From Streptococcus equinus (GTDB taxonomy: Bacteria; Bacillota; Bacilli; Lactobacillales; Streptococcaceae), in contig NZ_FNKE01000001.1 of NCBI RefSeq assembly GCF_900101445.1, positions 744,001-808,000 of the forward strand: 64,000 bases of DNA. The letters run 5' to 3'. The notes under the pieces are model-generated. The model saw only the letters and a program-made list of their open reading frames with translations, made no database searches and had not been told where the DNA came from. Below are positions 16,563 through 23,676 of this stretch, in pieces (the stretch's first letter is position 1; each line of letters opens with the position of its first letter). Both the position numbers and the translations under genes were made by a program.

Positions 16563-16635
16563 CGAGGAAAGCAGGATTCGAACCTGCGCCTACAGATTAA
16601 AAGTCTGCCGCATTAACCCCTTTGCTATGTTCCCC
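16563..16635 (-). tRNA. tRNA-Lys(UUU)-like gene in the late operon
   Basis: This is a 73-base element. The acceptor is GGGGAAC with TTTCCTC (six of seven pairs, one of them G-U; the last is C-T). The anticodon arm is GCAGA-CTTTTAA-TCTGT with anticodon TTT, and the T arm is perfect: GCAGG-TTCGAAT-CCTGC. The D arm is weak (GCA/TGC) and one base near position 26 or in the variable loop seems missing. No CCA is encoded. It lies directly behind a terminator hairpin and directly ahead of the structured leader of the scaffold gene. It could be a working phage tRNA or a tRNA-like regulatory element. Confidence 0.65.
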
Positions 16636-16636
16636 A

Positions 16637-16664
16637 AAATAAAAAAGCCGTATCAAATACGACT
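16637..16664 (-). terminator. Hairpin terminator inside the late head operon
   Basis: On the minus strand AGTCGTAT-TTG-ATACGGCT (8 pairs, one G-U) is followed by TTTTTTATTTT. It lies immediately after the 47-residue membrane protein gene and before the tRNA-like gene. Late transcription must read through it or restart beyond it. Confidence 0.75.
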
Positions 16665-16665
16665 C

Positions 16666-16809
16666 TTATCCATCTTTCTCTAAAGCCTTTTTAATGCCTT
16701 CAACAATTCCTACAACGAACCAAATAGGAATTACCACGATCAGGTAAAGCGGTATTGCCAGAACTGTCAGTAGTAACATACAAAAAATAATAACGAGTAA
16801 ACTAAACAT
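16666..16809 (-). CDS. Small membrane protein, 47 residues
   Basis: This short gene encodes MFSLLVIIFCMLLLTVLAIP at the start, with two hydrophobic segments (about 3-18 and 20-36) and a charged tail (EGIKKALEKDG). GAGG stands 7 bases before the ATG and the gene begins 7 bases after the previous stop. It is paired with another small membrane protein upstream. The place, between MuF and scaffold, is not where holins are found, so I do not call it a holin. The function is unknown. Confidence 0.75.
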   Translation of the reverse strand: MFSLLVIIFCMLLLTVLAIPLYLIVVIPIWFVVGIVEGIKKALEKDG

Positions 16810-16816
16810 ACAAACC

Positions 16817-17032
16817 TCACAAACAAAGAATACCTAAGAACAAAATAAGCATTAGCCAGATAAGCAAGAAAGCCTTACGCAAATCTGCTTGTAAGCTTTC
16901 TATTTTGCGCTCTAGCAGTTCAGCGTACTGGCTAAGATTGCCAACTCTAGCTTTTAAAATTACAAGTTCACGTTTATTGCGTTCAATACGCTCTCTGTTT
17001 TCTTCGTTAAAGTCTTCAATTCCACAAGTCAT
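16817..17032 (-). CDS. Small coiled-coil membrane protein, 71 residues
   Basis: Residues 8-50 form a charged heptad helix (NRERIERNKRELVILKARVGNLSQYAE in pattern) and residues 53-71 a single membrane segment (AFLLIWLMLILFLGILCL). The layout resembles haemolysin XhlA-type or phage membrane-anchored helical proteins. However, XhlA proteins lie in lysis cassettes, and this gene is in the head module. It overlaps the MuF gene end by 17 bases. I do not recognise a specific family. Confidence 0.7.
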   Translation of the reverse strand: MTCGIEDFNEENRERIERNKRELVILKARVGNLSQYAELLERKIESLQADLRKAFLLIWLMLILFLGILCL

Positions 17033-17999
17033 CTATCTTCTCTCCTAGCGGCGTATTCCTTGACTTATCAAGCATAGCCTCGTATTCTTCTTTAGTTTTT
17101 GAGTAATGAGCAGCGACCGAACATCTACAATGCGGATGCATAGGTGCTGCGTTTTCGCCCGGCATCATGTCCTTTACTTTGTAAATTTTACCGCTTAAAG
17201 CGGCACAATGCGGACACGCTCCGGGTTCTGCAATGTATTCATACTCTTCATAACCATTTGCGGTCAACGATTGTTTTTGCGCTTCTGTCGCCACTCTTGC
17301 ACCTTCTGTCACTGCCAGACGTTTGGCTTGACTAGCAGAAACATCAAACTCTTGTCTGAGCTGACCGATAAACGTCGTCGGATTCTTTCCTTTCAAAATG
17401 TAATCTTCCGTCATTTTTGCTACAACTTGTCTCAAAGCGTTTTGACGTTTCCAGATGTTCTCTGACCACGTTGCACCTTTAAAAGGCGTATTAAGCAGCG
17501 TTTTAGCTGTTTGTGCGATTTCACTTTTAGTCAGCACTGACTTACCAAGCAATCCAGCTTGCGTTTTGATTTCAGTCATATAATCTTCTGTAATAAAGTC
17601 TTTGATACGTTTCTGCTCATCGTTGCCTAAAGCAATTAACTCTAGATCAAGTTGACGTTGCAGCAACTCTAGCCGATTTGTTTTCATTTTGAGGTTGTAA
17701 ATTCCAAGTTCTCTGTTAGCCTCTTGAGAAAAGTTCTTCTCAGCAACGTAACGTTTAGCTTTCTCTTCAAATGCTTTAACGTCCATTTCATCGACTCGTT
17801 TTCGCACTTCTTCAATTGGCAAAGCATTCTTGTCTGCGTAGCGGTTGTAAAAGGCTTGTATTTCCTTTTCAATTTCTTTGTAATGATAATTGTACAGACG
17901 CTTAAATTCATCGCCCAAAGACGCGTCACGCTCGATTTTAGCTAGCTGTTCTGCCTTAATCCTCTTCTTCCAGTACTCGTTTACCATCGTCTTCTCCAT
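17016..17999 (-). CDS. MuF-domain minor capsid protein
   Basis: This 327-residue protein follows the portal gene. The C-terminal part has the phage MuF signature: A-V-T-E-G-A-R-V-A-T-E near 235, then C-P-H-C-A-A-L-S-G-K-I-Y near 263, and N-A-A-P-M-H-P-H-C-R-C-S-V-A near 283. The Cys/His set could bind zinc. MuF proteins sit inside the head and may be ejected or help assembly. No toxin domain is fused at the C-terminus, which ends DKSRNTPLGEKIDDLWN. It overlaps the portal gene by 44 bases. Confidence 0.9.
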   Translation of the reverse strand: MEKTMVNEYWKKRIKAEQLAKIERDASLGDEFKRLYNYHYKEIEKEIQAFYNRYADKNALPIEEVRKRVDEMDVKAFEEKAKRYVAEKNFSQEANRELGIYNLKMKTNRLELLQRQLDLELIALGNDEQKRIKDFITEDYMTEIKTQAGLLGKSVLTKSEIAQTAKTLLNTPFKGATWSENIWKRQNALRQVVAKMTEDYILKGKNPTTFIGQLRQEFDVSASQAKRLAVTEGARVATEAQKQSLTANGYEEYEYIAEPGACPHCAALSGKIYKVKDMMPGENAAPMHPHCRCSVAAHYSKTKEEYEAMLDKSRNTPLGEKIDDLWN

Positions 18000-19488
18000 T
18001 TAAATCATTGTCGGACAAGCGACTGTTCTTTTCTAATTGAACCGACAGCAAGCTTGAATTTTCTTGTTGATTTCGAATTCGTTCCATTTCTGTTTTAGCG
18101 TCAACGCCAGTCGCTGATTGCAGCATGCTGTATACTGTTTCGTCGCTGACGACACCATACAAACTCTTAGCATTTGCAACGACACTTGAAGTATCTGCAG
18201 GCAAATTCGGAACGAATGTCACGCGGACTTTTGACAAATCAAAATCTTGAATTTCTTTTAAAGTCTCGCTGATTCGAGCAATCAACTTGTAACGACGTTT
18301 TAGCGATTTTTCAAACAGTGCTTGCATGTCGACACGTTTCTGGTCAAAACCAAAAATTTTCCATTTCATCGCCTCGCCCGATTGTGTTCCAGAAAAGTTA
18401 TCATCGCTTAAATCTGGCGTATTTGTGATTTTATGGATGTCATCAATAACACGGTTCTTGTAAGCCTCTGTTCCGTTAACGTCATATTGCTTATACAAGT
18501 ATTTAGCGTCGACGGTGCCTTCGTTTCCGTTGGTGTCTACAGGCGGCTCTAGATTCAACAAACGAGCTTTGCGCATTTTACGCATGAACTCGATTTGTTT
18601 TTCTGCCGTGTCACAATCGGCAGGAAAGCTAACGCGCCCTATGATAGCTAGAATCGCGTCTGACAAGTCTTGCATATAATTAGCAGTGTCTGATTGAGAG
18701 GCGTCGTACAAGTCGATTAAAGACAATACAGACTCATAATCACCCATGCCGTTCGAACTGTTTAGGTATTCAGTCAATGGCACTGTTCCGAAAAAGTGAG
18801 GTGTCCTATCGATAACTTTAAAATCTTTAGATGAATCAATGATTAAAACTTCATCTGGTGTGTATACCTCGATAATTTTTTGGCTATCTGAAAATTGGTT
18901 CTTATCGTAATACCTAACACCAACAAGGCTGTTCTCCTCTTTTGTCATGTCGTAAATAACAAAAGCCGCTGTTGGATCTAGCTTAACCGCTTTAGTTTCG
19001 TCCTCTTGCGTGCGATAAACTAAATCATATGCACGTCCCGTTTTAGATAGGTCAAGGACAAGTGAGCGGTTCAATTGATGAAAACTATTGTCTTTTGAAA
19101 TCTCGTCTAAGAATTCGGCAACACTTTCATTGTCTGAATCGTCATAAGAAACCTGAATAGGATTTCCAACGAGATAACCTTGTTTAAATGTAGCAATGTA
19201 TTCACCAAAATTATGAACAGCGCGTGTGTCTGCCATGTCTTGGTCTTTACGTCGTTCAGATTCCAGAATTGTGTGATTGTTCCCTTCTGCGTAATCAAGC
19301 AACTCTTGAATACGTGGGCGCTGCACTGTTTGGTGATGATTGATGTATTGTTTTAAAAGTTTAAAATCCTCTGCGAACAATTCCTCTAAGCTTTCCGCTC
19401 GATAGCGCATTCTTGCTTGTCGATGAAAGCGAGGTTTTAACGTATGTGTTTGACCTGTGCTATCGACAAATGTTTCTGTATAAGCCAT
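17956..19488 (-). CDS. Portal protein (SPP1 gp6-like)
   Basis: This 510-residue protein is encoded between terminase and MuF. Features of the SPP1-gp6 portal family include an N-terminal helical region (RFHRQARMRYRAESLEELFAEDFKLLKQYI), N-Y-x-x-Y-x-G-N-like LDYAEGNNHTILE, YIATFKQGYLVGNPIQVSY, and a conserved NTPDLSDDNFSGTQSGEAMKWK segment near 365. Twelve copies form the DNA entry ring at one capsid vertex and bind the terminase large subunit. The gene starts 13 bases after the terminase stop. Confidence 0.92.
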   Translation of the reverse strand: MAYTETFVDSTGQTHTLKPRFHRQARMRYRAESLEELFAEDFKLLKQYINHHQTVQRPRIQELLDYAEGNNHTILESERRKDQDMADTRAVHNFGEYIATFKQGYLVGNPIQVSYDDSDNESVAEFLDEISKDNSFHQLNRSLVLDLSKTGRAYDLVYRTQEDETKAVKLDPTAAFVIYDMTKEENSLVGVRYYDKNQFSDSQKIIEVYTPDEVLIIDSSKDFKVIDRTPHFFGTVPLTEYLNSSNGMGDYESVLSLIDLYDASQSDTANYMQDLSDAILAIIGRVSFPADCDTAEKQIEFMRKMRKARLLNLEPPVDTNGNEGTVDAKYLYKQYDVNGTEAYKNRVIDDIHKITNTPDLSDDNFSGTQSGEAMKWKIFGFDQKRVDMQALFEKSLKRRYKLIARISETLKEIQDFDLSKVRVTFVPNLPADTSSVVANAKSLYGVVSDETVYSMLQSATGVDAKTEMERIRNQQENSSLLSVQLEKNSRLSDNDLNGEDDGKRVLEEED

Positions 19489-19500
19489 TTAAATTCCTTT

Positions 19501-20781
19501 CTACAAGCCAAAACCAGCTCGAAGTGTATCGAACTGGTTTGTGTTTCTTTTCTGAATATGATAACGTTCAAGACTGTAACGTACTGCGTCGATAATGTGG
19601 TTATTAGCATCTATTGGTTCGTTCAACCAATTCCCTTCTTTATCTTGTTTAAAAGTGTACGTGTTAAACTCCTCTATTGTATGCTCGCACGAAGGGTGAA
19701 TGATAATTTCAAACCCTTGCATAAACTGGATGCCTTGCATAATTGAACCTTTACCTTTTAAACTAGGCACAATGCCGTTGATACCTTTACTGCGTATTTC
19801 AGCAATCAAACGTTTCTCTGCGCTATCTGCTGAAATATAAGAACGTTGCATTCCTTTGTCCTTTAGCATTTTAACAATATCATCTGTGAGCATAGCTTTT
19901 TGATAATGCTCGTTGTAAAGATAAAGACGCTTATTTTCAAAATCTACTGCAACGCATATAAGTGTTGTCGGGTCTTGCGTGAAACCAAAGTCCATTCCTG
20001 CAGTAGTCTCTTTCACCCTCTGTACTGTTTTCTGAATATCAAATTCTTCTACTCTAGTATTCTCAAACACGAGCCCCTCAGCAACGCCCCACTCGCCATC
20101 GCATACTATACGAGCACGTCTTGGGTTAGTGACATACAAGTCTTCGTAACGCTGCCTATCAATTTCATCTAACCACTCATTACACCTATATGTCGTTGTT
20201 AAAGCTAATGTGTCAGCCCGTTGCGTATCTTTATCAAAGAAGACACGTTTCAGCCAGTGACGTTCATTCCAAGGGTTAAATGTGAGAGTTATTTGCTTGA
20301 AAAATGTTGGGTCTGAAACACTACCACGAATTGATTCGACTACAGTGCTAAACTTATCTTCGCTTTCGATTTGATATGCCTCCTCTACCCACAGCCACGA
20401 AAGAATTCCGACATCTACTGTTATAGAAGTAATTTTCAATGGGTCGTCTAACCCACGGAAGAGAATCTTCTGTCCTGTTTTTTTAACAGTTATTTCAGGC
20501 AATGACTCGTTGAATTTAAAAAGGTGTGCAACTTTTAACTGATTACACGCCCACTTAAAATCTGTATAGGTTGATTGTTTGTTGGTGTTTGAAAAGCGGC
20601 GAATAACAAGCAAGTTAGCCCAAGGATATTTAAGCAATCTTACAACGTAATTTAATGCCGTTGTTTTTGATTTTTTTGAACCACGAGAACCTTTGACAGC
20701 TCTATAAAAATTCTTTGAACGCCAGAACTTACCATAGCCACCACCGACAAGCTCTGGAATATCAACGTTAATCTCTAACAT
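19501..20781 (-). CDS. terL: Terminase large subunit
   Basis: This 426-residue protein starts at the ATG at 20781 (MLEINVD); the longer reading begins with a TTG inside the ribosome site. Walker A-like G-S-R-G-S-K-K-S-K-T is at 31-40 and the Walker B/catalytic W-V-E-E-A near 132. The C-terminal RNase H-fold nuclease has acidic residues in M-D-F-G-F, I-S-A-D-S-A-E and H-I-I-D-A-V-R-Y. The type is PBSX/Terminase_3. It cuts and pumps phage DNA into the prohead through the portal. It overlaps the small subunit gene by 14 bases. Confidence 0.95.
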   Translation of the reverse strand: MLEINVDIPELVGGGYGKFWRSKNFYRAVKGSRGSKKSKTTALNYVVRLLKYPWANLLVIRRFSNTNKQSTYTDFKWACNQLKVAHLFKFNESLPEITVKKTGQKILFRGLDDPLKITSITVDVGILSWLWVEEAYQIESEDKFSTVVESIRGSVSDPTFFKQITLTFNPWNERHWLKRVFFDKDTQRADTLALTTTYRCNEWLDEIDRQRYEDLYVTNPRRARIVCDGEWGVAEGLVFENTRVEEFDIQKTVQRVKETTAGMDFGFTQDPTTLICVAVDFENKRLYLYNEHYQKAMLTDDIVKMLKDKGMQRSYISADSAEKRLIAEIRSKGINGIVPSLKGKGSIMQGIQFMQGFEIIIHPSCEHTIEEFNTYTFKQDKEGNWLNEPIDANNHIIDAVRYSLERYHIQKRNTNQFDTLRAGFGL

Positions 20782-21211
20782 CGTCTGCCCCCACAAAATT
20801 AACAGTCATATTTGTTTCAAGGTTATTTTCCAAGGCTTTTTCACGTTTGCTGTTTTCTAATTGAATAGCTTTAATGCGCTCGCGCTGTTCTTTCCTATCA
20901 AGACTGTCTTTGGTATCGATAGAAGTGAGTTTGCTAATCTGTTCGAATGCACGAACATCGCCTTTCATTGCTTTTTGCATCATAACCATAGCTAGAGCCA
21001 TTTCATTCGTTGCTTCGAAGCCCATATTTTCAAGCTGCTGCTTGATTTTATCGCTTTTGACATCTGCTTCAAGAATGGCCTCAAACGCTTTTTTGAGGTT
21101 GGCTTTTTTTCGTCTAGCTTTGCCGGAAGCTATACCCCCTTTTTTAGTCATTTCTCGGAGTTCGTCCGGAGTTCTCTTTGAGTTCGGTATTAAGTTTTTT
21201 TCATTAGCCAT
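20768..21211 (-). CDS. terS: Terminase small subunit
   Basis: This 147-residue protein precedes the large subunit gene. The N-terminus is basic (NSKRTPDELREMTKKGGIASGKARRKKANLKKAF), like many small terminases that recognise pac DNA. The middle is helical with EMALAMVMMQKAMKGDVRAFEQI, and the end is a coiled coil (LDRKEQRERIKAIQLENSKREKALENNLE in pattern). It binds the packaging start site and recruits the large subunit. The family match is by pattern and position. Confidence 0.88.
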   Translation of the reverse strand: MANEKNLIPNSKRTPDELREMTKKGGIASGKARRKKANLKKAFEAILEADVKSDKIKQQLENMGFEATNEMALAMVMMQKAMKGDVRAFEQISKLTSIDTKDSLDRKEQRERIKAIQLENSKREKALENNLETNMTVNFVGADDVRD

Positions 21212-21238
21212 CGCCTCACTTCCTTTTCATATCTTTCT

Positions 21239-22402
21239 TTACTCGCTAACCAATACAGCTTTCTCTCCTGTCATTTCTTCCCAACGATTAATAATTACAT
21301 CCACATATCTAGGGTCGTATTCCATGACATAAGCATTACGCCCGTTCTCTTCACAAGCAATCAGTGTTGTTCCGCTGCCACCAAACAAATCGAGAACCAC
21401 ATCACGTTCTTTCGTATTATTTCTGATTTGATAATCAAATAGACCAACTGGTTTCATTGTAGGATGGACACCGTTTCTTTGTGGTTTATCAAAATCAATA
21501 ACAGTCGTTTGTTTACGGTCAGAAGCCCACAAATGACCAGCGCCGTCTTTCCAGCCATACAAGCAAGGCTCATGCTTCCAATGATAATCTTGTCGTCCTA
21601 AAACCATTTGGTTTTTATTCCAAATCAAGCACTCACGAACAGTCCAATTAACATCTCGACAAGCTCCCCTGAAATTATACCCTTCTGAATCAGCGTGCCA
21701 AATATAAAATACTGCACCTGGTTTCATTACAGAATCTGCTGCAAAAAATGCTGAAGTAAGAAACGCACGAAACTGTTCATCACCCATACTATCGTTCTTA
21801 ATAGTAAGTGCGTCTTTGGTTTTTCCTTCGTATGCCACATTATAAGGCGGGTCTGTGATAAGCAGGTCAGCCAATACCCCCCCCAGTAATTTTTCGACAT
21901 TTGAAACATCAGTTGAATCGCCGCACATTAATCGGTGACGCCCCAACTGATAAACTTGCCCAAGTTTTGCTTTTGGTTCTTCTGGAGGAGTATCATCAAA
22001 AACATCTAAATCTTCCTCTGATTCTTCTTCAATTAGATCATCGATTTCAAAACCAAAATCAGACATATCTAAATCGATAATGTCAGATAGTTCTTCATCT
22101 AATAAGCTAAAGTCCCAATTAGCAAGTTCACCTGTTTTATTGTCAGCTAAGCGAAAAGCTTTGATTTGTTCATCTGTCAAATCATCTGCAATAATAACTG
22201 GAACTTTTTCGAGCTCCAACAACTTAGAAGCTTTAAAACGAGTGTGTCCGTTGATAATCTCACCGTCAGACGTTGCAACAATCGGAACTTTAAAGCCAAA
22301 TTCTTTTATTGAGTTAGCTACCGGTTCAACTGCGCTTGCATTATCTCGTGGATTCTTCGCATATGGTTTCAGCCACGACAATTCTTTCTCGATAATTTGC
22401 AT
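21239..22402 (-). CDS. ParB-like nuclease domain fused to DNA methyltransferase
   Basis: This 387-residue protein has an N-terminal ParB/Srx-like domain (residues 1-95, with I-I-N-G-H-T-R at 49-55), an acidic linker (105-145), then an N6-adenine or N4-cytosine methyltransferase domain. T-D-P-P-Y at 183-187 precedes D-L-F-G-G-S-G-T-T at 338-346, the beta-class order. No restriction gene is beside it, so it is a solitary phage methylase, likely protecting phage DNA or marking packaging sites. Terminase genes follow directly. The target sequence cannot be predicted. Confidence 0.92.
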   Translation of the reverse strand: MQIIEKELSWLKPYAKNPRDNASAVEPVANSIKEFGFKVPIVATSDGEIINGHTRFKASKLLELEKVPVIIADDLTDEQIKAFRLADNKTGELANWDFSLLDEELSDIIDLDMSDFGFEIDDLIEEESEEDLDVFDDTPPEEPKAKLGQVYQLGRHRLMCGDSTDVSNVEKLLGGVLADLLITDPPYNVAYEGKTKDALTIKNDSMGDEQFRAFLTSAFFAADSVMKPGAVFYIWHADSEGYNFRGACRDVNWTVRECLIWNKNQMVLGRQDYHWKHEPCLYGWKDGAGHLWASDRKQTTVIDFDKPQRNGVHPTMKPVGLFDYQIRNNTKERDVVLDLFGGSGTTLIACEENGRNAYVMEYDPRYVDVIINRWEEMTGEKAVLVSE

Positions 22403-22415
22403 ATTTCCTCCAAAT

Positions 22416-22436
22416 AAAAAAGCACCAATCGGTGCT
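22416..22436 (-). terminator. Hairpin terminator in the leader of the late operon
   Basis: On the minus strand AGCACC-GATT-GGTGCT is followed by TTTTTTATTT. It lies 14 bases upstream of the methyltransferase ATG, so late transcription must pass it. It may serve as an attenuator or antitermination target. Confidence 0.75.
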
Positions 22437-22477
22437 CGTTACTATTTCAATTTTTCCATCAAAAGTGATTATTGTTA

Positions 22478-22525
22478 TTATCCCTCTTTAAAAAAAGGGT
22501 TTATAGGCAAAAAATAGAGGCTCAT
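22478..22525 (-). CDS. Possible 15-residue leader peptide
   Basis: A tiny frame encodes MSLYFLPINPFFKEG, with AAGGGG six bases before the ATG. The hairpin terminator at 22416-22436 follows 40 bases later, the layout of an attenuation leader. It may equally be chance. Confidence 0.35.
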   Translation of the reverse strand: MSLYFLPINPFFKEG

Positions 22526-22603
22526 CTCGAACCCCTTATCTTTATTATTTGACAATACCATAATAACACATCGAGAACACCATGCACGCCCAGATTACCC
22601 TTG

Positions 22604-22612
22604 TTTATACCA
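22604..22612 (-). promoter_or_regulatory. Candidate late promoter, extended -10
   Basis: On the minus strand TGGTATAAA matches an extended -10 element. It stands about 200 bases before the methyltransferase gene, directly after the ArpU-type regulator gene. No good -35 is seen, which would fit an activator-dependent late promoter. Confidence 0.35.
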
Positions 22613-22626
22613 ATTATTCCCATTTT

Positions 22627-23040
22627 TTATCGTGACTCCAAAAAAATATCAATTTCTTCCGTCGCATGCTTGCGCAAACGATAATAAGTTGATTGACTGA
22701 TTTTCAAGTGTTCCATTACGTCCTCTGGGTATTGCTTCAAAATGTACGTCATGCGTAAAATTGCGCGTTCTTTTGGATTAGAAACTTTATTGATCAATCT
22801 ACTCAATTCAAGCTTACGATTGATAACATCGTTCGTGTCATGCTCGATTGACTCTTTTAAAACAATAAGCTGTGCATACACATCATCGACTTTCGTTGGT
22901 TTTCCACCTTTAACTTTGTCAGTAGACCATTTAGGACTAGATAACAATCCAGCTTCTAGCGTTCTTACCTCGTCGATTCTGCTTTGGATGTCTGCGTCTA
23001 AGTTTTTTAGTTCGTCAAGTAATTGTGATGCCTTGCTCAT
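22627..23040 (-). CDS. ArpU/DUF1492-type late transcription regulator
   Basis: This 137-residue protein sits between early and late modules. The C-terminal half has a sigma-region-4-like helix-turn-helix: N-P-K-E-R-A-I-L-R-M-T-Y-I-L followed by V-M-E-H-L-K-I-S-Q-S-T-Y-Y-R-L-R-K-H-A. The N-terminal half is a coiled coil. Proteins of this kind control late genes in Gram-positive phages. The ATG has GAAGGAG upstream. A 7-base inverted repeat (GTGGTAT at 23054, ATACCAC at 23079) flanks its likely promoter region, which also holds an opposite-strand promoter. Confidence 0.85.
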   Translation of the reverse strand: MSKASQLLDELKNLDADIQSRIDEVRTLEAGLLSSPKWSTDKVKGGKPTKVDDVYAQLIVLKESIEHDTNDVINRKLELSRLINKVSNPKERAILRMTYILKQYPEDVMEHLKISQSTYYRLRKHATEEIDIFLESR

Positions 23041-23054
23041 TTCCAGCTCCTTCG

Positions 23055-23117
23055 TGGTATAATAATTATAGCGATTTCATACCACTAGAAGCCTTTGCGT
23101 AAGCAGGCTTTTTTTGT
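23055..23117 (+). ncRNA. Short rightward transcription unit: promoter, about 45 nt, terminator
   Basis: An extended -10 TGGTATAAT (23055-23063) is followed after about 27 bases by the hairpin AGCCT-TTGCGTAAGC-AGGCT (23090-23109) and a T run up to 23115. The whole unit lies antisense to the leader of the ArpU-type gene. It closely resembles the unit at 33301-33359, including the shared GCTTTTTTTGTGC end. A small RNA of about 45 bases is predicted. Confidence 0.5.
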
Positions 23118-23359
23118 GCAGTCAGGCGCACGAACTGCGTGACCTCATCAACAGCGCCTTGGATAATAGCGACTAGCGATAATCGCGTTAGATTAAAGAA
23201 AATCTTATTTAAGGAATACCTCTTTTCTAATTTGAATTTCGCTAATTGTGCTAGCAGTTAACCAGATGAACCTGCCAGCTGTACTAATTTTTGTAGTTTG
23301 TTTGAAGAAGGAGTGTTCTAACCACCTCCAAACATAAAAACCTTATTATTTCTGGTTAC
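23118..23359 (-). other. Non-coding, hairpin-rich stretch
   Basis: No gene with a ribosome site was found here. Several local hairpins are visible, such as GTCA-CGCA-GTTCG-TGCG-cc-TGAC on the minus strand at 23121-23143, and GTTTGGAG pairing with CTCC...CAAAC at about 23298-23331. With the three tRNA-like elements that lie upstream of it in transcription order, the entire 23118-23659 interval appears to be structured RNA. Confidence 0.4.
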
Positions 23360-23402
23360 AGCCACAAGCGGATTTGCACCGCTTAAACGCCTAGACGTGG
23401 CT
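23360..23402 (-). ncRNA. tRNA-like acceptor/T-arm element C (43 nt)
   Basis: On the minus strand AGCCACG pairs with TGTGGCT (seven pairs, one G-U) around a perfect T arm AGCGG-TGCAAAT-CCGCT. Only 12 bases replace the D and anticodon arms. The T loop keeps C56-A57-A58 but has G at 55. A full-length tRNA reading from further upstream pairs less well. Confidence 0.45.
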
Positions 23403-23496
23403 ACCGAGTTAGTAGAAAAGGTAGGTGCTAGGCTGTCGACTAGGAAACAGCCATCATAGCCCTGCTTTCTTTTTTTATTTTAATTCCTAGCCTTAT

Positions 23497-23540
23497 GCTG
23501 ACGAGACGAGTTGAACGCCTCATGAATTACCGTTGTCAGC
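23497..23540 (-). ncRNA. tRNA-like acceptor/T-arm element B (44 nt)
   Basis: On the minus strand GCTGACA pairs with CGTCAGC (six pairs) and encloses a T arm AGGCG-TTCAACT-CGTCT. Thirteen bases stand where D and anticodon arms would be. A D-arm-like GTGGTGTAATTTGCA occurs just upstream, so a longer, poorly paired tRNA is an alternative. Confidence 0.45.
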
Positions 23541-23617
23541 ACTGCAAATTACACCACATTCGCATGGAAAAAATATATTATCAGGATTCCTCTTTTCTAT
23601 TTTTTTATTTTCGGTGT

Positions 23618-23676
23618 ATACCCACGCAAGGATTCGAACCTTGCTAGTACCTATATGGGTCATCTAATTGTGAGTA
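23618..23676 (-). ncRNA. tRNA-like element A (59 nt)
   Basis: On the minus strand TACTCAC pairs with GTGGGTA (seven pairs, one G-U). The T arm CAAGG-TTCGAAT-CCTTG is perfect and has consensus loop bases. The 25 bases between acceptor and T arm can form a single arm (GACC-CATATA-GGT) but no D arm. The element begins inside the end of the 77-residue membrane protein gene. Confidence 0.5.

Noticed and set aside
16817..17032. Holin or XhlA-like lysis protein
   Set aside because: Although helical with one membrane segment, it lies in the head module and no endolysin is near; the lysis genes should be left of position 1.
20874..21332. Plus-strand frame of 152 codons over the small terminase gene
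   Set aside because: It is antisense to a well-supported gene, lacks a ribosome site and shows no domain; it also runs over the methyltransferase gene end.
23485..23570. Full-length tRNA covering element B
   Set aside because: A D-arm-like GGTGTAAT segment is present upstream, but neither a five-pair anticodon stem nor a matching full-length acceptor could be found, so only the shorter tRNA-like form is reported.
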